DNA from: Flavobacterium pectinovorum | Lineage (GTDB): Bacteria > Bacteroidota > Bacteroidia > Flavobacteriales > Flavobacteriaceae | Direction: 5' to 3' | NCBI RefSeq assembly: GCF_022802975.1 | Contig: NZ_JAFEVZ010000005.1 | Span: 124,001 to 188,000, forward strand | Length of the DNA stretch: 64,000 nt | Part shown: positions 44,805 through 53,976 of the stretch, one piece after another | Layout: the number at the start of each line of letters is the position of its first letter | Numbering within the stretch: the stretch's first letter is position 1 | Position numbers and translations under genes: made by a program | Notes under the pieces: generated by a model | The model's database searches: none | What the model was told of the DNA's origin: nothing | Seen by the model: the letters and a program-made list of their open reading frames with translations, nothing else

Positions 44805-45380
44805 ATGGAGGCTAATGAATCTTATTTAGAAAGTGTTAAAAAGCAATTTTTGTATTACAAAATGCTGGGAGAAAAAGCCATCGATCAATTAGAATCCGAA
44901 CAGCTTTTTATTGCTTTAAACGAAGACACCAATAGTATTGCGACTATTATCAAACACATTTCGGGAAATATGCTGTCGAGATGGACAGATTTTTTGACTT
45001 CGGATGGAGAAAAAGAATGGCGCAATCGTGATGCCGAATTCGAAAATGATTTACAGTCAAAAGAGGAGGCTCTGGAAACGTGGAATAAAGGCTGGAATGT
45101 ATTTTTTAGCGCTTTAAACAATTTGAAACCGGAACAGCTTTCGGATATCATTTACATTCGAAATGAAGGCCATACGGTTATTGAAGCTATTAATCGGCAA
45201 TTGGCGCATTATCCGTATCATATCGGGCAGATTGTTTTTTATGCGAAACAGTTGAAAAACAGCTCCTGGGACAGTTTGTCGATTCCGAAAAATAAATCCG
45301 GAAATTACAACGCCGAAAAGTTTGCCAAAGAAAAAGAAATTAAAAATTTTACTGATGATGAATTGAATAGATTGAAATAA
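44805..45380 (+). CDS. DinB/DUF1572 family protein
   Basis: A 191-residue four-helix-bundle protein. His residues in IIKHISGNMLSRW (near residue 46) and LAHYPYHIGQIVFYAKQL (near residue 135) are the conserved metal-binding His triad of the DinB superfamily (DUF1572). DinB-like proteins are often thiol-dependent transferases, but this subgroup is uncharacterised. Second gene of the pair with the pentapeptide-repeat gene. Confidence 0.85.
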   Translation: MEANESYLESVKKQFLYYKMLGEKAIDQLESEQLFIALNEDTNSIATIIKHISGNMLSRWTDFLTSDGEKEWRNRDAEFENDLQSKEEALETWNKGWNVFFSALNNLKPEQLSDIIYIRNEGHTVIEAINRQLAHYPYHIGQIVFYAKQLKNSSWDSLSIPKNKSGNYNAEKFAKEKEIKNFTDDELNRLK

Positions 45381-45420
45381 TTACTTCTCTCTTTTAAAAT
45401 TCTACCTGATGAAAACGACT

Positions 45421-45512
45421 GCCCTAGCCCTGATGGAAGCGACATCCTTTTGTGGCGTCCCGATAGCTATCGGGAGTCACAAAAGATATAGCGGACAGCA
45501 GGAATCAGCTCC
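45421..45512. repeat. Structured intergenic element with 18-bp palindrome
   Basis: A perfect palindrome TCCCGATAG/CTATCGGGA (45458-45475) sits in a longer stem CTTTTGTG (45447-45454) / CACAAAAG (45478-45485), flanked by CTGAT (45430-45434) / ATCAG (45504-45508). The flanks read GCCCTAGCCCTGATGGAAGC and AGCGGACAGCAGGAA. It resembles a recurrent Flavobacteria element and could be a conserved RNA; I did not test it against Rfam. Confidence 0.7.
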
Positions 45513-45533
45513 TTATAAAACAACTTATTTAAA

Positions 45534-45905
45534 ATGAAAAAAATTATATTCTTATTCCTCATACTTGCTTTGGTATCGTGTTATAATGCAGAACACAACT
45601 GTAAAGACTTTAAAAACGGCAAATTCAAATTTGAGTTTGAAGTAAACGGCATTAAAAAAACAACGCTTTTTGAACGTAAAGACAGTATTGAAATTGAAAC
45701 TTTTGAAGGAAAAACTGATACCGCAACAATTCGCTGGGTAAGTGACTGCGAATATGTTTTACAGAAAAAACACCCAAAAAATATGGCGGAGGAAAAAGCC
45801 ATCAGCATGAAAATTTTAACGACATCGAAAGATTCTTATACGTTTGAATTTGGAATGGTGGGTTCTGAAGAGAAACAGCGAGGAAAAGTTTTTAAAATCG
45901 AATAA
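45534..45905 (+). CDS. Small lipoprotein, unknown function
   Basis: A 123-residue protein with a type II signal peptide (FLILALVSC, Cys near residue 16). The mature part begins NAEHNCKDFKNGKFKFEFE and forms a beta-rich fold with IRWVSDCEYVLQ. No characterised family recognised. It follows the structured element at 45421-45512 by 21 bases. Confidence 0.72.
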   Translation: MKKIIFLFLILALVSCYNAEHNCKDFKNGKFKFEFEVNGIKKTTLFERKDSIEIETFEGKTDTATIRWVSDCEYVLQKKHPKNMAEEKAISMKILTTSKDSYTFEFGMVGSEEKQRGKVFKIE

Positions 45906-45938
45906 AAATAGTAAATTGAATGTAAATTAACATTTACT

Positions 45939-46712
45939 ATGGAAGTATTTTTAAACCCTGATGCCTTAATTGCATTACTGACGCTTACATTTCTGGAAAT
46001 TATTCTGGGAATTGACAATATCATTTTCATCTCGATCGTTACAGGAAAACTCCCTGAACAGGACCGCAAAAAAGCAACCCGGATTGGTTTGTTTTTAGCC
46101 ATGTTTATGCGAATTGCCTTGTTGTTGGGAATCTCGTATTTAATTGCCATGAAAGCAACAGTTTTCAGTATTCACTGGAACTGGTTTGAAGCTGATTTTA
46201 CCGGACAGGCGATTATTTTATTCCTGGGAGGTTTGTTCCTGATTTATAAAAGCACCAAAGAAATCAGTGAAAAAGTGGATCATAAAGGAGACGAAGAAAA
46301 AAACATACAGACTGCTGCAAAGAAATCTTTTTCGAATGTTATTGTACAAATCTTGTTGATCGATTTGATTTTCTCTGTGGACTCCATTTTAACTGCTGTA
46401 GGTATGACCAATGGCGTTGAAGGTGCGCTGACTATCATGATTACGGCAGTCATAATTTCTGTTATTGTTATGATGCTTTTTGCTGTTCCGGTGGGTAATT
46501 TCGTTAATGCAAATCCATCCATTCAAATATTGGGTCTTTCGTTTCTAATCCTGATTGGATTTATGCTGATTACCGAAAGTATGCATTTATCCAATGCCGC
46601 TCTGATTGGTGAACATATTGGCGCCATTCCTAAAGGCTATTTGTATTTTGCTATTACGTTTTCTCTGGCTGTAGAATTTATTAATATGCGGATTCGAAAG
46701 AAAAAATCATAA
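45939..46712 (+). CDS. TerC family membrane protein
   Basis: A 257-residue membrane protein with about seven helices. Conserved segments are LTFLEIILGIDNIIF (near residue 12) and LIDLIFSVDSILTAVG (near residue 140), whose acidic residues are conserved in TerC/YkoY-type proteins thought to export manganese or calcium. The neighbours are not tellurite genes. A terminator follows it. Confidence 0.9.
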   Translation: MEVFLNPDALIALLTLTFLEIILGIDNIIFISIVTGKLPEQDRKKATRIGLFLAMFMRIALLLGISYLIAMKATVFSIHWNWFEADFTGQAIILFLGGLFLIYKSTKEISEKVDHKGDEEKNIQTAAKKSFSNVIVQILLIDLIFSVDSILTAVGMTNGVEGALTIMITAVIISVIVMMLFAVPVGNFVNANPSIQILGLSFLILIGFMLITESMHLSNAALIGEHIGAIPKGYLYFAITFSLAVEFINMRIRKKKS

Positions 46713-46723
46713 CTAAAATTTAA

Positions 46724-46748
46724 AAGTTCCCTTGCGGAGCTTTTTTTG
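46724..46748 (+). terminator. Terminator after the TerC gene
   Basis: 7-bp stem AAGTTCC/GGAGCTT (one G-U pair), 5-base loop, then a run of T. Confidence 0.7.
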
Positions 46749-46855
46749 TTTAACAAATAAACCTGATTTTTTACAAAATATAATTTGAATAAAAACTTAA
46801 ATGTGTTTCTTTTACAATTCTGTTTCTATTCTAAAATTTAGAACTTAATCCAAAT

Positions 46856-48769
46856 ATGAAAAATACCATTTCACATAGAGTTGCTGACTTTTTGAAGCAC
46901 TTCCCTCCTTTTAATCTTTTGCATCAAAAAGATCTTGAAAAATTATCGGAGCAGATTTCAATCATATATAAAGAAAAGGATTCGGTGATTTTTTCTGAGA
47001 ATGAAAAGACACATGAATCTTTTTATGTAGTTCACAAAGGAGCGATTGCCCTTAAAAAGAATCAAAAAACACTCGACATGTGTGATGAAGGGGATATTTT
47101 TGGACTGAGGCCGCTTCTGGCACAGGAGAATTATGTCATGGAAGCCAGTACTTATGAAGAGAGTATTTTATATGCGATTCCGATTGCCGTTTTTAAGCCG
47201 TATGCTTTAGAAAACAAAGCCATTGGTAATTTCCTTATTGAAAGTTATGCCTCGAATACTAAAAACCCCTATTCAGAAGTTCATAAAAACAATTTATACG
47301 GAGAAGTTATTGCGCAGCATGAACAGAATACCGACAAAGAAGTATTTGATTTACAGCCTATAAAATTTTCGAAAAAAATTGTTACCTGCGGTCCCTCAAC
47401 CACGGCAAAAGAAATCGCTAAAATCCTGACCAGGAAAAAAGTCGGAGCGATATTAATTGTTGATGAAATGCTTCCAATTGGAATTATTACCGATAAAGAT
47501 TTACGCAACAAAATCGTTTCAGGCGATTATCCTATTACCACAACAGCCGAAACGATTATGACATCGCCCGTGATTACGTATTCTAAAAAAATGACGGTTA
47601 CCGAGGCTCAGATGGCTATGATTAAAAGCAATATCAGTTATTTGTGCCTTACCAAAGACGGAACAGTAAATACAAAGGCTGTAGGAATCTTATCGAAACA
47701 CGACCTCATGGTTTCACTTGGAAATAATCCGGCAGTTTTGATTAAGGCTTTAAAAAGAACCACAAAAGTTAAGGAAATCAAGCCAATCAGAGCCAGAATT
47801 ATGCAATTATTACAGGGATACCTTGACCAAAATATCCCGATGACACTGATTACAAAAATCATAACCGAATTAAATGATGCCTGCGTAACCCGTGTTATTG
47901 ATATTTCATTAGAAAAAATGAATACCCCTCCTCCTGTAAATTTTACATGGCTTGCACTAGGAAGTCAGGGTCGTGACGAGCAGATGCTGCATACTGATCA
48001 GGACAATGCGATTGTATATGAAAATGTATCGGAAGTTTTTAAAGATGAAACCAAAGCTTATTTTCTAAAATTAGCAACCTACATCAACAAAGGACTTTTT
48101 ACTATTGGCTATGAATATTGCCCTGCCGAAATGATGGCGTCTAATCCAAAATGGTGCATGAGTCTGGACGAATGGAAGGATCAGGTGGCATACTGGATTA
48201 AAAATCCGGGTAAAAATGAAGTCTTGTTATCGTTTATCTTTTTTGATTACAGTGTAAAATATGGCAATCGCGAAATTGTAGATCAGTTATCCGATTCGAT
48301 ATTTGAAAATGTAAAAGCCAATCCTATTTTTTATGTTCATTTGGTGAGTGGTGCTTTACAGAGTCCTTCTCCAACCGGTTTCTTCAGACAGTTTTTAGTG
48401 GAACAGGATGGCGCCAATAAAGATCAGTTCGATATTAAACGAAGAGCATTAATGCCGTTGACAGATGCTGCAAGGGTTTTGATTTTATCGCACTCCGTAA
48501 AATCGATCAGCAACACAGCGGAACGTTTTGAAAAACTGGCCGAACTGGAACCGCAAAATAGCGAACTTTACTTATCGTGTTCCTATTCGTTTAAAGCCTT
48601 ATTGAAATTCAGAACCAAACAAGGGCTTTTACATCATGATTCGGGGCAGTTTATCGCTTTGGAATCCCTTTCGAAAATGGAGAAAATAAAACTAAAAAGG
48701 ACTTTTAAAACCATTAAGGAACTTCAGGAATTAATTTCGGTACGTTTTAATGTTTCAAATATTGTATAA
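46856..48769 (+). CDS. cNMP-binding, CBS and DUF294 nucleotidyltransferase-like protein
   Basis: A 637-residue protein: cyclic-nucleotide-binding barrel (about residues 15-125), two CBS domains (about 165-300; IGIITDKDLRNKI and GILSKHDL), a DUF294 GlnD-like nucleotidyltransferase domain with LGSQGRDEQ and TDQDNAIVYE near residue 375, and a DUF294 C-terminal domain. The catalytic acidic residues look present. In other bacteria such proteins sit beside DNA polymerase III epsilon-like genes and acetate transporters. Here the exonuclease gene follows by two bases and there is no transporter. Confidence 0.88.
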   Translation: MKNTISHRVADFLKHFPPFNLLHQKDLEKLSEQISIIYKEKDSVIFSENEKTHESFYVVHKGAIALKKNQKTLDMCDEGDIFGLRPLLAQENYVMEASTYEESILYAIPIAVFKPYALENKAIGNFLIESYASNTKNPYSEVHKNNLYGEVIAQHEQNTDKEVFDLQPIKFSKKIVTCGPSTTAKEIAKILTRKKVGAILIVDEMLPIGIITDKDLRNKIVSGDYPITTTAETIMTSPVITYSKKMTVTEAQMAMIKSNISYLCLTKDGTVNTKAVGILSKHDLMVSLGNNPAVLIKALKRTTKVKEIKPIRARIMQLLQGYLDQNIPMTLITKIITELNDACVTRVIDISLEKMNTPPPVNFTWLALGSQGRDEQMLHTDQDNAIVYENVSEVFKDETKAYFLKLATYINKGLFTIGYEYCPAEMMASNPKWCMSLDEWKDQVAYWIKNPGKNEVLLSFIFFDYSVKYGNREIVDQLSDSIFENVKANPIFYVHLVSGALQSPSPTGFFRQFLVEQDGANKDQFDIKRRALMPLTDAARVLILSHSVKSISNTAERFEKLAELEPQNSELYLSCSYSFKALLKFRTKQGLLHHDSGQFIALESLSKMEKIKLKRTFKTIKELQELISVRFNVSNIV

Positions 48770-48771
48770 AA

Positions 48772-49401
48772 ATGAGTTTATTTAATTTTTGGCAAAAGGA
48801 AGAAGAAAACTTTTTCGATGAAAACATCACTATCGAAGAAACACGTTTTGTCGTTCTAGATACCGAAACAACAGGATTTGATTTTACAAACGACCGTATT
48901 TTGTGTATTGGTGCCTTGGTATTACAAAACGGCACCATTTCAGTTCAGGATAGTTTTGAGGTTTATATAGAACAGGATCATTACGATGAATCAACTGCTC
49001 AGATTCATGGTATTTTAAAAGATTTTGTTATAAAACGTCCATCAGAATCCGAAGCTTTAAAACAGTTTGCAGATTATTTGGGTGATGCTGTCATTATTGC
49101 GCATCACGCCTATTTTGATATCACGATGATTAACCGTGCTCTGGAAAGAAATGGCTTGCCGGAATTAAAAAACAAATCACTCGATACTGGAGTTTTGTAT
49201 AAAAAAACGTTAATCAAATCGCATCTTTTTGAACGAAAAGACCATTACTCTCTTGATGATCTGGCGGATAAATTTGATATTTCTAAAAAAGACCGCCATA
49301 CCGCATTAGGAGACGCTTATATTACAGCCATCGCTTTTTTGAAAATTGTAAAAAAACTCAGGGAGAAAAAAGAGATTTCCTTAAACCAGCTATTCAAATA
49401 A
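48772..49401 (+). CDS. 3'-5' exonuclease, DnaQ/PolC epsilon type
   Basis: A 209-residue DEDDh exonuclease: VVLDTETTGFDF near residue 24 (Asp-x-Glu), AHHAYFDITMINRAL near residue 107 and HTALGDAY near residue 175. It is co-transcribed with the CBS/DUF294 gene (two-base gap). It probably hydrolyses single-stranded DNA or RNA; the combination suggests a nucleotide-controlled nuclease, but this is not demonstrated. Confidence 0.9.
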   Translation: MSLFNFWQKEEENFFDENITIEETRFVVLDTETTGFDFTNDRILCIGALVLQNGTISVQDSFEVYIEQDHYDESTAQIHGILKDFVIKRPSESEALKQFADYLGDAVIIAHHAYFDITMINRALERNGLPELKNKSLDTGVLYKKTLIKSHLFERKDHYSLDDLADKFDISKKDRHTALGDAYITAIAFLKIVKKLREKKEISLNQLFK

Positions 49402-49563
49402 GTTTAAGATATTTTAAGAAGTTTAAATTTACATTAGAAGCCAAAATTTACGATTTACTAATATAGTATTTCTTATTTATTAGCAATAAGAAAAAATTAA
49501 CATAACACACATTTTGTTTTCGGGGCATAGCTTTGCCTTATTCAAAAAAAACAAAAAACAGTT

Positions 49564-51039
49564 ATGAAATTTAATTTTTTAAAATCTATTGCCTTACTTG
49601 GAATTACAGGTCTTTCTGTAATTAGCTGTCAAAATGACGATGAAGGCGAAAAAACAAACAAAAACATTGATTTTACTACAAAATCTAAAGTTCCGGCATT
49701 TGTATTTGCACAGCCTGGCTTCGAAAATTTACAAATTTCAACCTTAATCGCTACAACTGATGTATTGCCGGAAAGTCCTTCTTTCATTTACGCAGGTCAG
49801 CCTGACGGAGCCGGATTTATGAAAAATCAAAATGGTGATGGTTATGTAATGATTACCAACCACGAAATTATACAATCCGTTTCGAGAGTGTACTTTGACA
49901 AAACTTTAAAACCTGTAAAAGGGGATTATATTGTGGATGCTGCTGGAGGACAAACAAGACTTTGTTCCGCTACCTTAGCAACACCTGATATTCATGGTTT
50001 TGGACCAATATTTTTAACAGCCGGAGAAAGCGGACAGGAAAGCATGGTACATGGTGTAGATCCTTTTGGGACTGCAAACGACAAAAGTAGAAAAGACAGG
50101 GTTTTACCTGCTTTAGGAAAAGCGAGTATGGAAAACGCTGTTCCGTTAACAAAAAAAGCATATCCTGGCAAAAGTGTTATTATCATGGGAGAAGATCAAT
50201 CATATGCGGCTTCACATGCTAGTGCGGGTCAGGTTATTATGTACGTTTCTACTGTCGGAGATTTAAATAATGGAAAATTATACGCTTTAAAAAGAAATGA
50301 TAACGTTCAGGTAGAAACGACAATGACTGTTGGAAATTCTTTTGATGTCTCTTTTGTTGAAATTCCAAATGCCAAAAATATAACCGGAGCTGAAATCAAT
50401 ACTAAAGTAAATGACTTAAAAGCAATCCGTTTTTCAAGAGTTGAAGATATTGATTACAGAAAAGGATCAGCAAAAAACAACAGAGAAGTTTATTTTACCG
50501 CTACGGGTCAGTCTTCAAACGGAACTACTCCTGTAGAAGGATATACAATGTGGGGAAGAGTATATAAATTGGTTTTGGATGAAAAAGATCCTTTAAAAGG
50601 AAAACTTGAATTAGTTGTTGAAGGTGATTCTACTCCTGGTACAGGTGTTATCAATCCGGATAACCTTTGTGTAACTGAAAACTATGTTTACATTCAGGAA
50701 GATGGAGACAGTTATTATCCGGATGCAAAACATGATTCTTATATCTGGCAATACAATATTACTTCGAAAGTGAACAAGCCTTGGCTGAATATGAATCATA
50801 AACGTACTGATGCTGCCTGGAATACACTTTACAACACAGCAAATAACAATCGTCTTGGAAGCTGGGAATATGGTGCAATGGAAGATATATCAGATGTAAT
50901 TGGTGTTCCAAATACTTTCATTGTAAATATTCACCCTCACACCTGGGTAAACAATGATTTCAAAAATGCTGACGGAAGCGGTTTAACCTCAAATACAGAA
51001 GGTGGACAAACAGTGATTATTCGTAACGTACAAAGATAA
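49564..51039 (+). CDS. PhoX/DUF839-like lipoprotein
   Basis: A 491-residue protein with a type II signal peptide (ITGLSVISC, Cys near residue 23). The large domain contains VMITNHEI (near residue 98), YAASHASAGQVIMYV, RVEDIDYRKG and NPDNLCVTENYVYIQEDGD, typical of PhoX-family (DUF839) calcium-dependent phosphatases. It is anchored in the envelope and may release phosphate or act on phytate-like substrates. A TAGCTTTG box lies at 49528-49535. The di-heme peroxidase gene follows, separated by a terminator. Confidence 0.82.
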   Translation: MKFNFLKSIALLGITGLSVISCQNDDEGEKTNKNIDFTTKSKVPAFVFAQPGFENLQISTLIATTDVLPESPSFIYAGQPDGAGFMKNQNGDGYVMITNHEIIQSVSRVYFDKTLKPVKGDYIVDAAGGQTRLCSATLATPDIHGFGPIFLTAGESGQESMVHGVDPFGTANDKSRKDRVLPALGKASMENAVPLTKKAYPGKSVIIMGEDQSYAASHASAGQVIMYVSTVGDLNNGKLYALKRNDNVQVETTMTVGNSFDVSFVEIPNAKNITGAEINTKVNDLKAIRFSRVEDIDYRKGSAKNNREVYFTATGQSSNGTTPVEGYTMWGRVYKLVLDEKDPLKGKLELVVEGDSTPGTGVINPDNLCVTENYVYIQEDGDSYYPDAKHDSYIWQYNITSKVNKPWLNMNHKRTDAAWNTLYNTANNNRLGSWEYGAMEDISDVIGVPNTFIVNIHPHTWVNNDFKNADGSGLTSNTEGGQTVIIRNVQR

Positions 51040-51057
51040 TTTTACAACAATTACAAC

Positions 51058-51090
51058 AAAAACAATCCAATTTCCTATTGGGTTGTTTTT
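51058..51090 (+). terminator. Terminator after the PhoX-like gene
   Basis: 14-bp inverted repeat (51058-51071 and 51077-51090) with one G-U pair, a 5-base loop and a T-rich 3' arm. It may attenuate rather than isolate the next gene, which starts 24 bases downstream. Confidence 0.75.
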
Positions 51091-51113
51091 GCTATTTATT
51101 AAAGTATTCTCCA

Positions 51114-52925
51114 ATGAAAATTGATTTAATCAAAAAAATATTTTTTTCTATTCTCTTCTCTATTTTGATTTTGTTTACCAGTTGTACAAAAGAAAAAACA
51201 GAAACTTCTGTAAAGCAGGATCTTCTAATCGACCTGGAAAAACTTGAAAACAAAATAACCCTTTTCAAAAAGATTGCTGAAAACGAAAATGATTTTAAAA
51301 AAATTCAGGATTGTTTTAAAGAAACCAGAAATTTATATAAAAAAGCAGAATGGGCTATTGAATATTTCGTGCCTGAAACGGCGAGATTTATTAATGGTCC
51401 CGCTTTAGATGAGCTTGAAGTTGAAGAGAATAAGTTTTTGCCTCCAAATGGCTTTCAGGTTATCGAAGAGCTTATTTTTCCTGAATATGACACAAACAAC
51501 AAAACAGATTTAGTTAAAGAAATAGCGATTATGCGCGCTAATATTGTACAGGTAAAACAACACTTGGATGCCATAACTATTCAAGAAAAACATATTATCG
51601 ATGCTGCCCGATTTGAGGTCTACCGAATTTTAACATTAGGAATCACCGGTTTTGATTCACCTGTAGCACAGGAATCAATAAATGAAGTTGCTCCTGCTTT
51701 GATTTCGATTGAAACTATTGTTTTAAAAACCTGCAAAAATAATTCTAAGGAATCCATCGATTTAAAGTCACAATTAAAAAAGACAATTTCAAACAGCATT
51801 TCATATTGCTCTAAAAACAAAGTCTTTAATACTTTTGACAGAGCCACATTCATTAAAGAATATCTGAATGTAATTTCGAAAACAATTTTTGAATTGCAAA
51901 AGCAAAACAACATTACAAATGTCAATAAAAACAGTGCAATCAATCCAAATACTGCTACTCTTTTTGAAAAAAACGCTTTCAATGTTAATGCTTTTATTCC
52001 CTCTACAGAATATGCTTATTCTGAGGATAAAGTTGCTTTAGGCAATCAATTGTTTTACGATACTTCAATCTCACAAGATCAAAAGAGAAGCTGCGCAACC
52101 TGCCATATTCCTGAAAAAGCATTTACTGACGGACTTAAAACAAATCTTTCCTTAGATGGTTTCGATTTACCGAGAAATACACCGACTCTTACTTATGCGG
52201 GTTTACAAAATGCCTTGTTTTGGGATTTAAGACAAATTGATCTGGAAAAACAAAGCGTAGATGTCGTACAAAATGAACAGGAAATGCATGGTTCATTCAC
52301 ACAGATTATTCCTCTAATCAATAATGACAAAAAGTACAAGGCTTTATTTGAAAAAGCCTTTCCTAAAAGCAATAAAATCGAAGAGTGGCAATTACAAAAT
52401 GCAATTGCCTCTTACATTCGTTCGTTGAATAATTTTGATTCCAAATTTGATTTATACATGCGAGGTGAATCAAATGATTTTAGCGAAGAGGAAAAACTCG
52501 GATTTAATCTTTTTGCCGGAAAAGCAAAATGCGCTACCTGTCATTTCATACCTTTATTTAATGGAACAGTACCTCCAAATTACAATAAAACCGAACAGGA
52601 AGTAATAGGAACCCCAAAAGATAAAACCGCCAAAGAAATAAGTCCTGATTTAGGAAAATACAATCAGTTTAAAATGGATCAGCTTAAGAATGCATTTAAA
52701 ACACCTTCCATTCGAAACGTTGCCAAAACTGCTCCTTATATGCACAATGGTGTATTTACATCATTAGAAGAAGTTGTCGATTTTTATAACAAAGGAGGTG
52801 GAAAAGGTCTGGGCTACGCAGTAGATAATCAAACGCTTCCTTTTGATGAACTTAAACTAACCAAAAAAGAAGAATCAGCTTTAGTAGCGTTTATGAAAAC
52901 CCTGACTGATAAAAGATACCAATAA
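51114..52925 (+). CDS. Di-heme cytochrome c peroxidase (MauG/CCP type) with N-terminal helical domain
   Basis: A 603-residue protein with a type II signal peptide (Cys near residue 23). Residues about 30-290 form a helical domain with the motif ARFINGPALDELEVEEN, like imelysin/EfeO-type iron proteins. The C-terminal CCP part has two heme c sites, SCATCHIPEKAF and CATCHFIPLF. It reduces peroxide, or like MauG makes a protein cofactor, in the envelope. The frame opens at 51078 (TTG), but the ATG at 51114 starts the signal peptide. Its position beside a PhoX-like phosphatase may be a conserved pair. Confidence 0.85.
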   Translation: MKIDLIKKIFFSILFSILILFTSCTKEKTETSVKQDLLIDLEKLENKITLFKKIAENENDFKKIQDCFKETRNLYKKAEWAIEYFVPETARFINGPALDELEVEENKFLPPNGFQVIEELIFPEYDTNNKTDLVKEIAIMRANIVQVKQHLDAITIQEKHIIDAARFEVYRILTLGITGFDSPVAQESINEVAPALISIETIVLKTCKNNSKESIDLKSQLKKTISNSISYCSKNKVFNTFDRATFIKEYLNVISKTIFELQKQNNITNVNKNSAINPNTATLFEKNAFNVNAFIPSTEYAYSEDKVALGNQLFYDTSISQDQKRSCATCHIPEKAFTDGLKTNLSLDGFDLPRNTPTLTYAGLQNALFWDLRQIDLEKQSVDVVQNEQEMHGSFTQIIPLINNDKKYKALFEKAFPKSNKIEEWQLQNAIASYIRSLNNFDSKFDLYMRGESNDFSEEEKLGFNLFAGKAKCATCHFIPLFNGTVPPNYNKTEQEVIGTPKDKTAKEISPDLGKYNQFKMDQLKNAFKTPSIRNVAKTAPYMHNGVFTSLEEVVDFYNKGGGKGLGYAVDNQTLPFDELKLTKKEESALVAFMKTLTDKRYQ

Positions 52926-52938
52926 CTATAATGGATAT

Positions 52939-52969
52939 ACTGGGTGTTAAAAATGCACCCAGTCTTTTA
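52939..52969 (+). terminator. Terminator after the di-heme peroxidase gene
   Basis: 8-bp stem ACTGGGTG/CACCCAGT (52939-52946, 52956-52963) then TCTTTTATTT; the end reaches the stop codon of the convergent YihY-like gene. Confidence 0.75.
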
Positions 52970-53881
52970 TTTAGGAATTTCAAAAATTTCCTTCTTAATT
53001 TCTACCGAATAATCATTTGGAGAAATATTTCCACCAAAAGTTTTTGCATAAACTTTGGTAAACTCAGCTCCAAAATATAAAATAATAGCCGAATAATAGA
53101 CCCAAACCAAAATTATAATCACCGATCCGGCAGCACCATATACACTCGCAATTGTAGAACTGCCAAGATAAACCCCAATTGCAAATTTACCCACCATAAA
53201 CAAAATGGCTGTAGAGCCTGCTCCGATAAAAGCATCTTTCCATTTTATGTTACCGTCGGGTAATGTTCTGAATATAATGGCAAAGAGCAAAGTGATACTC
53301 GCAAAAACAATAAAAATATTGATAACATAGAACAGATATACAGTACTATCCGGCAGATATAATTTTAGTCTTGCGTTTAAAATATCCAGAGTAGCATTGA
53401 GCATTAAACTGACCAGCATTAAAAACCCTACTGAAACAATCATGGAGAATGACATCAATCGGTTTTGAATGAACTTTTTTAAACCTTTGTTGGGTTTCGC
53501 CCGTAATCCCCAAATGTAGTTAATGGAACTCTGAATTTCGGCAAAAACTCCCGAAGCCCCTATTAGCAGCATCACGACCCCGAAAATAGTGACAAAAACA
53601 TTACTGTCTGATAACTGCACATTTTTTATTGCCTCCTGAATCTGCACTGCGGCATTATTTCCTACCAAACTATTTATCTGACCATACAACTGACCTGTGA
53701 CTGCCTCTTCCCCAAAAAAGAAGCCACAAATAGTGATAATAATAATCAATAAAGGAGGCAATGCAAAAATGGTATAATATGATAAGGCGGCACTTAGTTT
53801 TATGGCATTATCATCATTAAATTCCAGAAATGTAGTCTTCAATAAATACCATAATTTTGAAAAGATATTTCGAGTTTTCAT
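52967..53881 (-). CDS. YihY/BrkB-like inner-membrane protein
   Basis: A 304-residue protein with six hydrophobic segments and the family pattern SAALSYYTIFALPPLLIII, the GASGVFAEIQSSINYIWG block, and GSVIIILVWVYYSAIILYFG near the C-terminus. BrkB-like proteins are often mis-annotated as ribonuclease BN; the true role is uncertain. The ATG at 53881 was preferred over 53917. The gene ends beside the peroxidase terminator. Confidence 0.88.
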   Translation of the reverse strand: MKTRNIFSKLWYLLKTTFLEFNDDNAIKLSAALSYYTIFALPPLLIIIITICGFFFGEEAVTGQLYGQINSLVGNNAAVQIQEAIKNVQLSDSNVFVTIFGVVMLLIGASGVFAEIQSSINYIWGLRAKPNKGLKKFIQNRLMSFSMIVSVGFLMLVSLMLNATLDILNARLKLYLPDSTVYLFYVINIFIVFASITLLFAIIFRTLPDGNIKWKDAFIGAGSTAILFMVGKFAIGVYLGSSTIASVYGAAGSVIIILVWVYYSAIILYFGAEFTKVYAKTFGGNISPNDYSVEIKKEIFEIPK

Positions 53882-53976
53882 TTGCTGCTTTTTTGAGATA
53901 CTCTCAAATTTAAGCAATAATCAAAGATTCTTAATTCCTGATTTTTAATCGAATTTTACATTTTTACCATGTATTT

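Noticed and set aside
45534..45905. DNA topoisomerase IV-type naming used for similar small lipoproteins
   Set aside because: The protein is a 123-residue lipoprotein without any topoisomerase domain.
52967..53881. Ribonuclease BN
   Set aside because: BrkB/YihY proteins are membrane proteins; the RNase name comes from an old mis-assignment.
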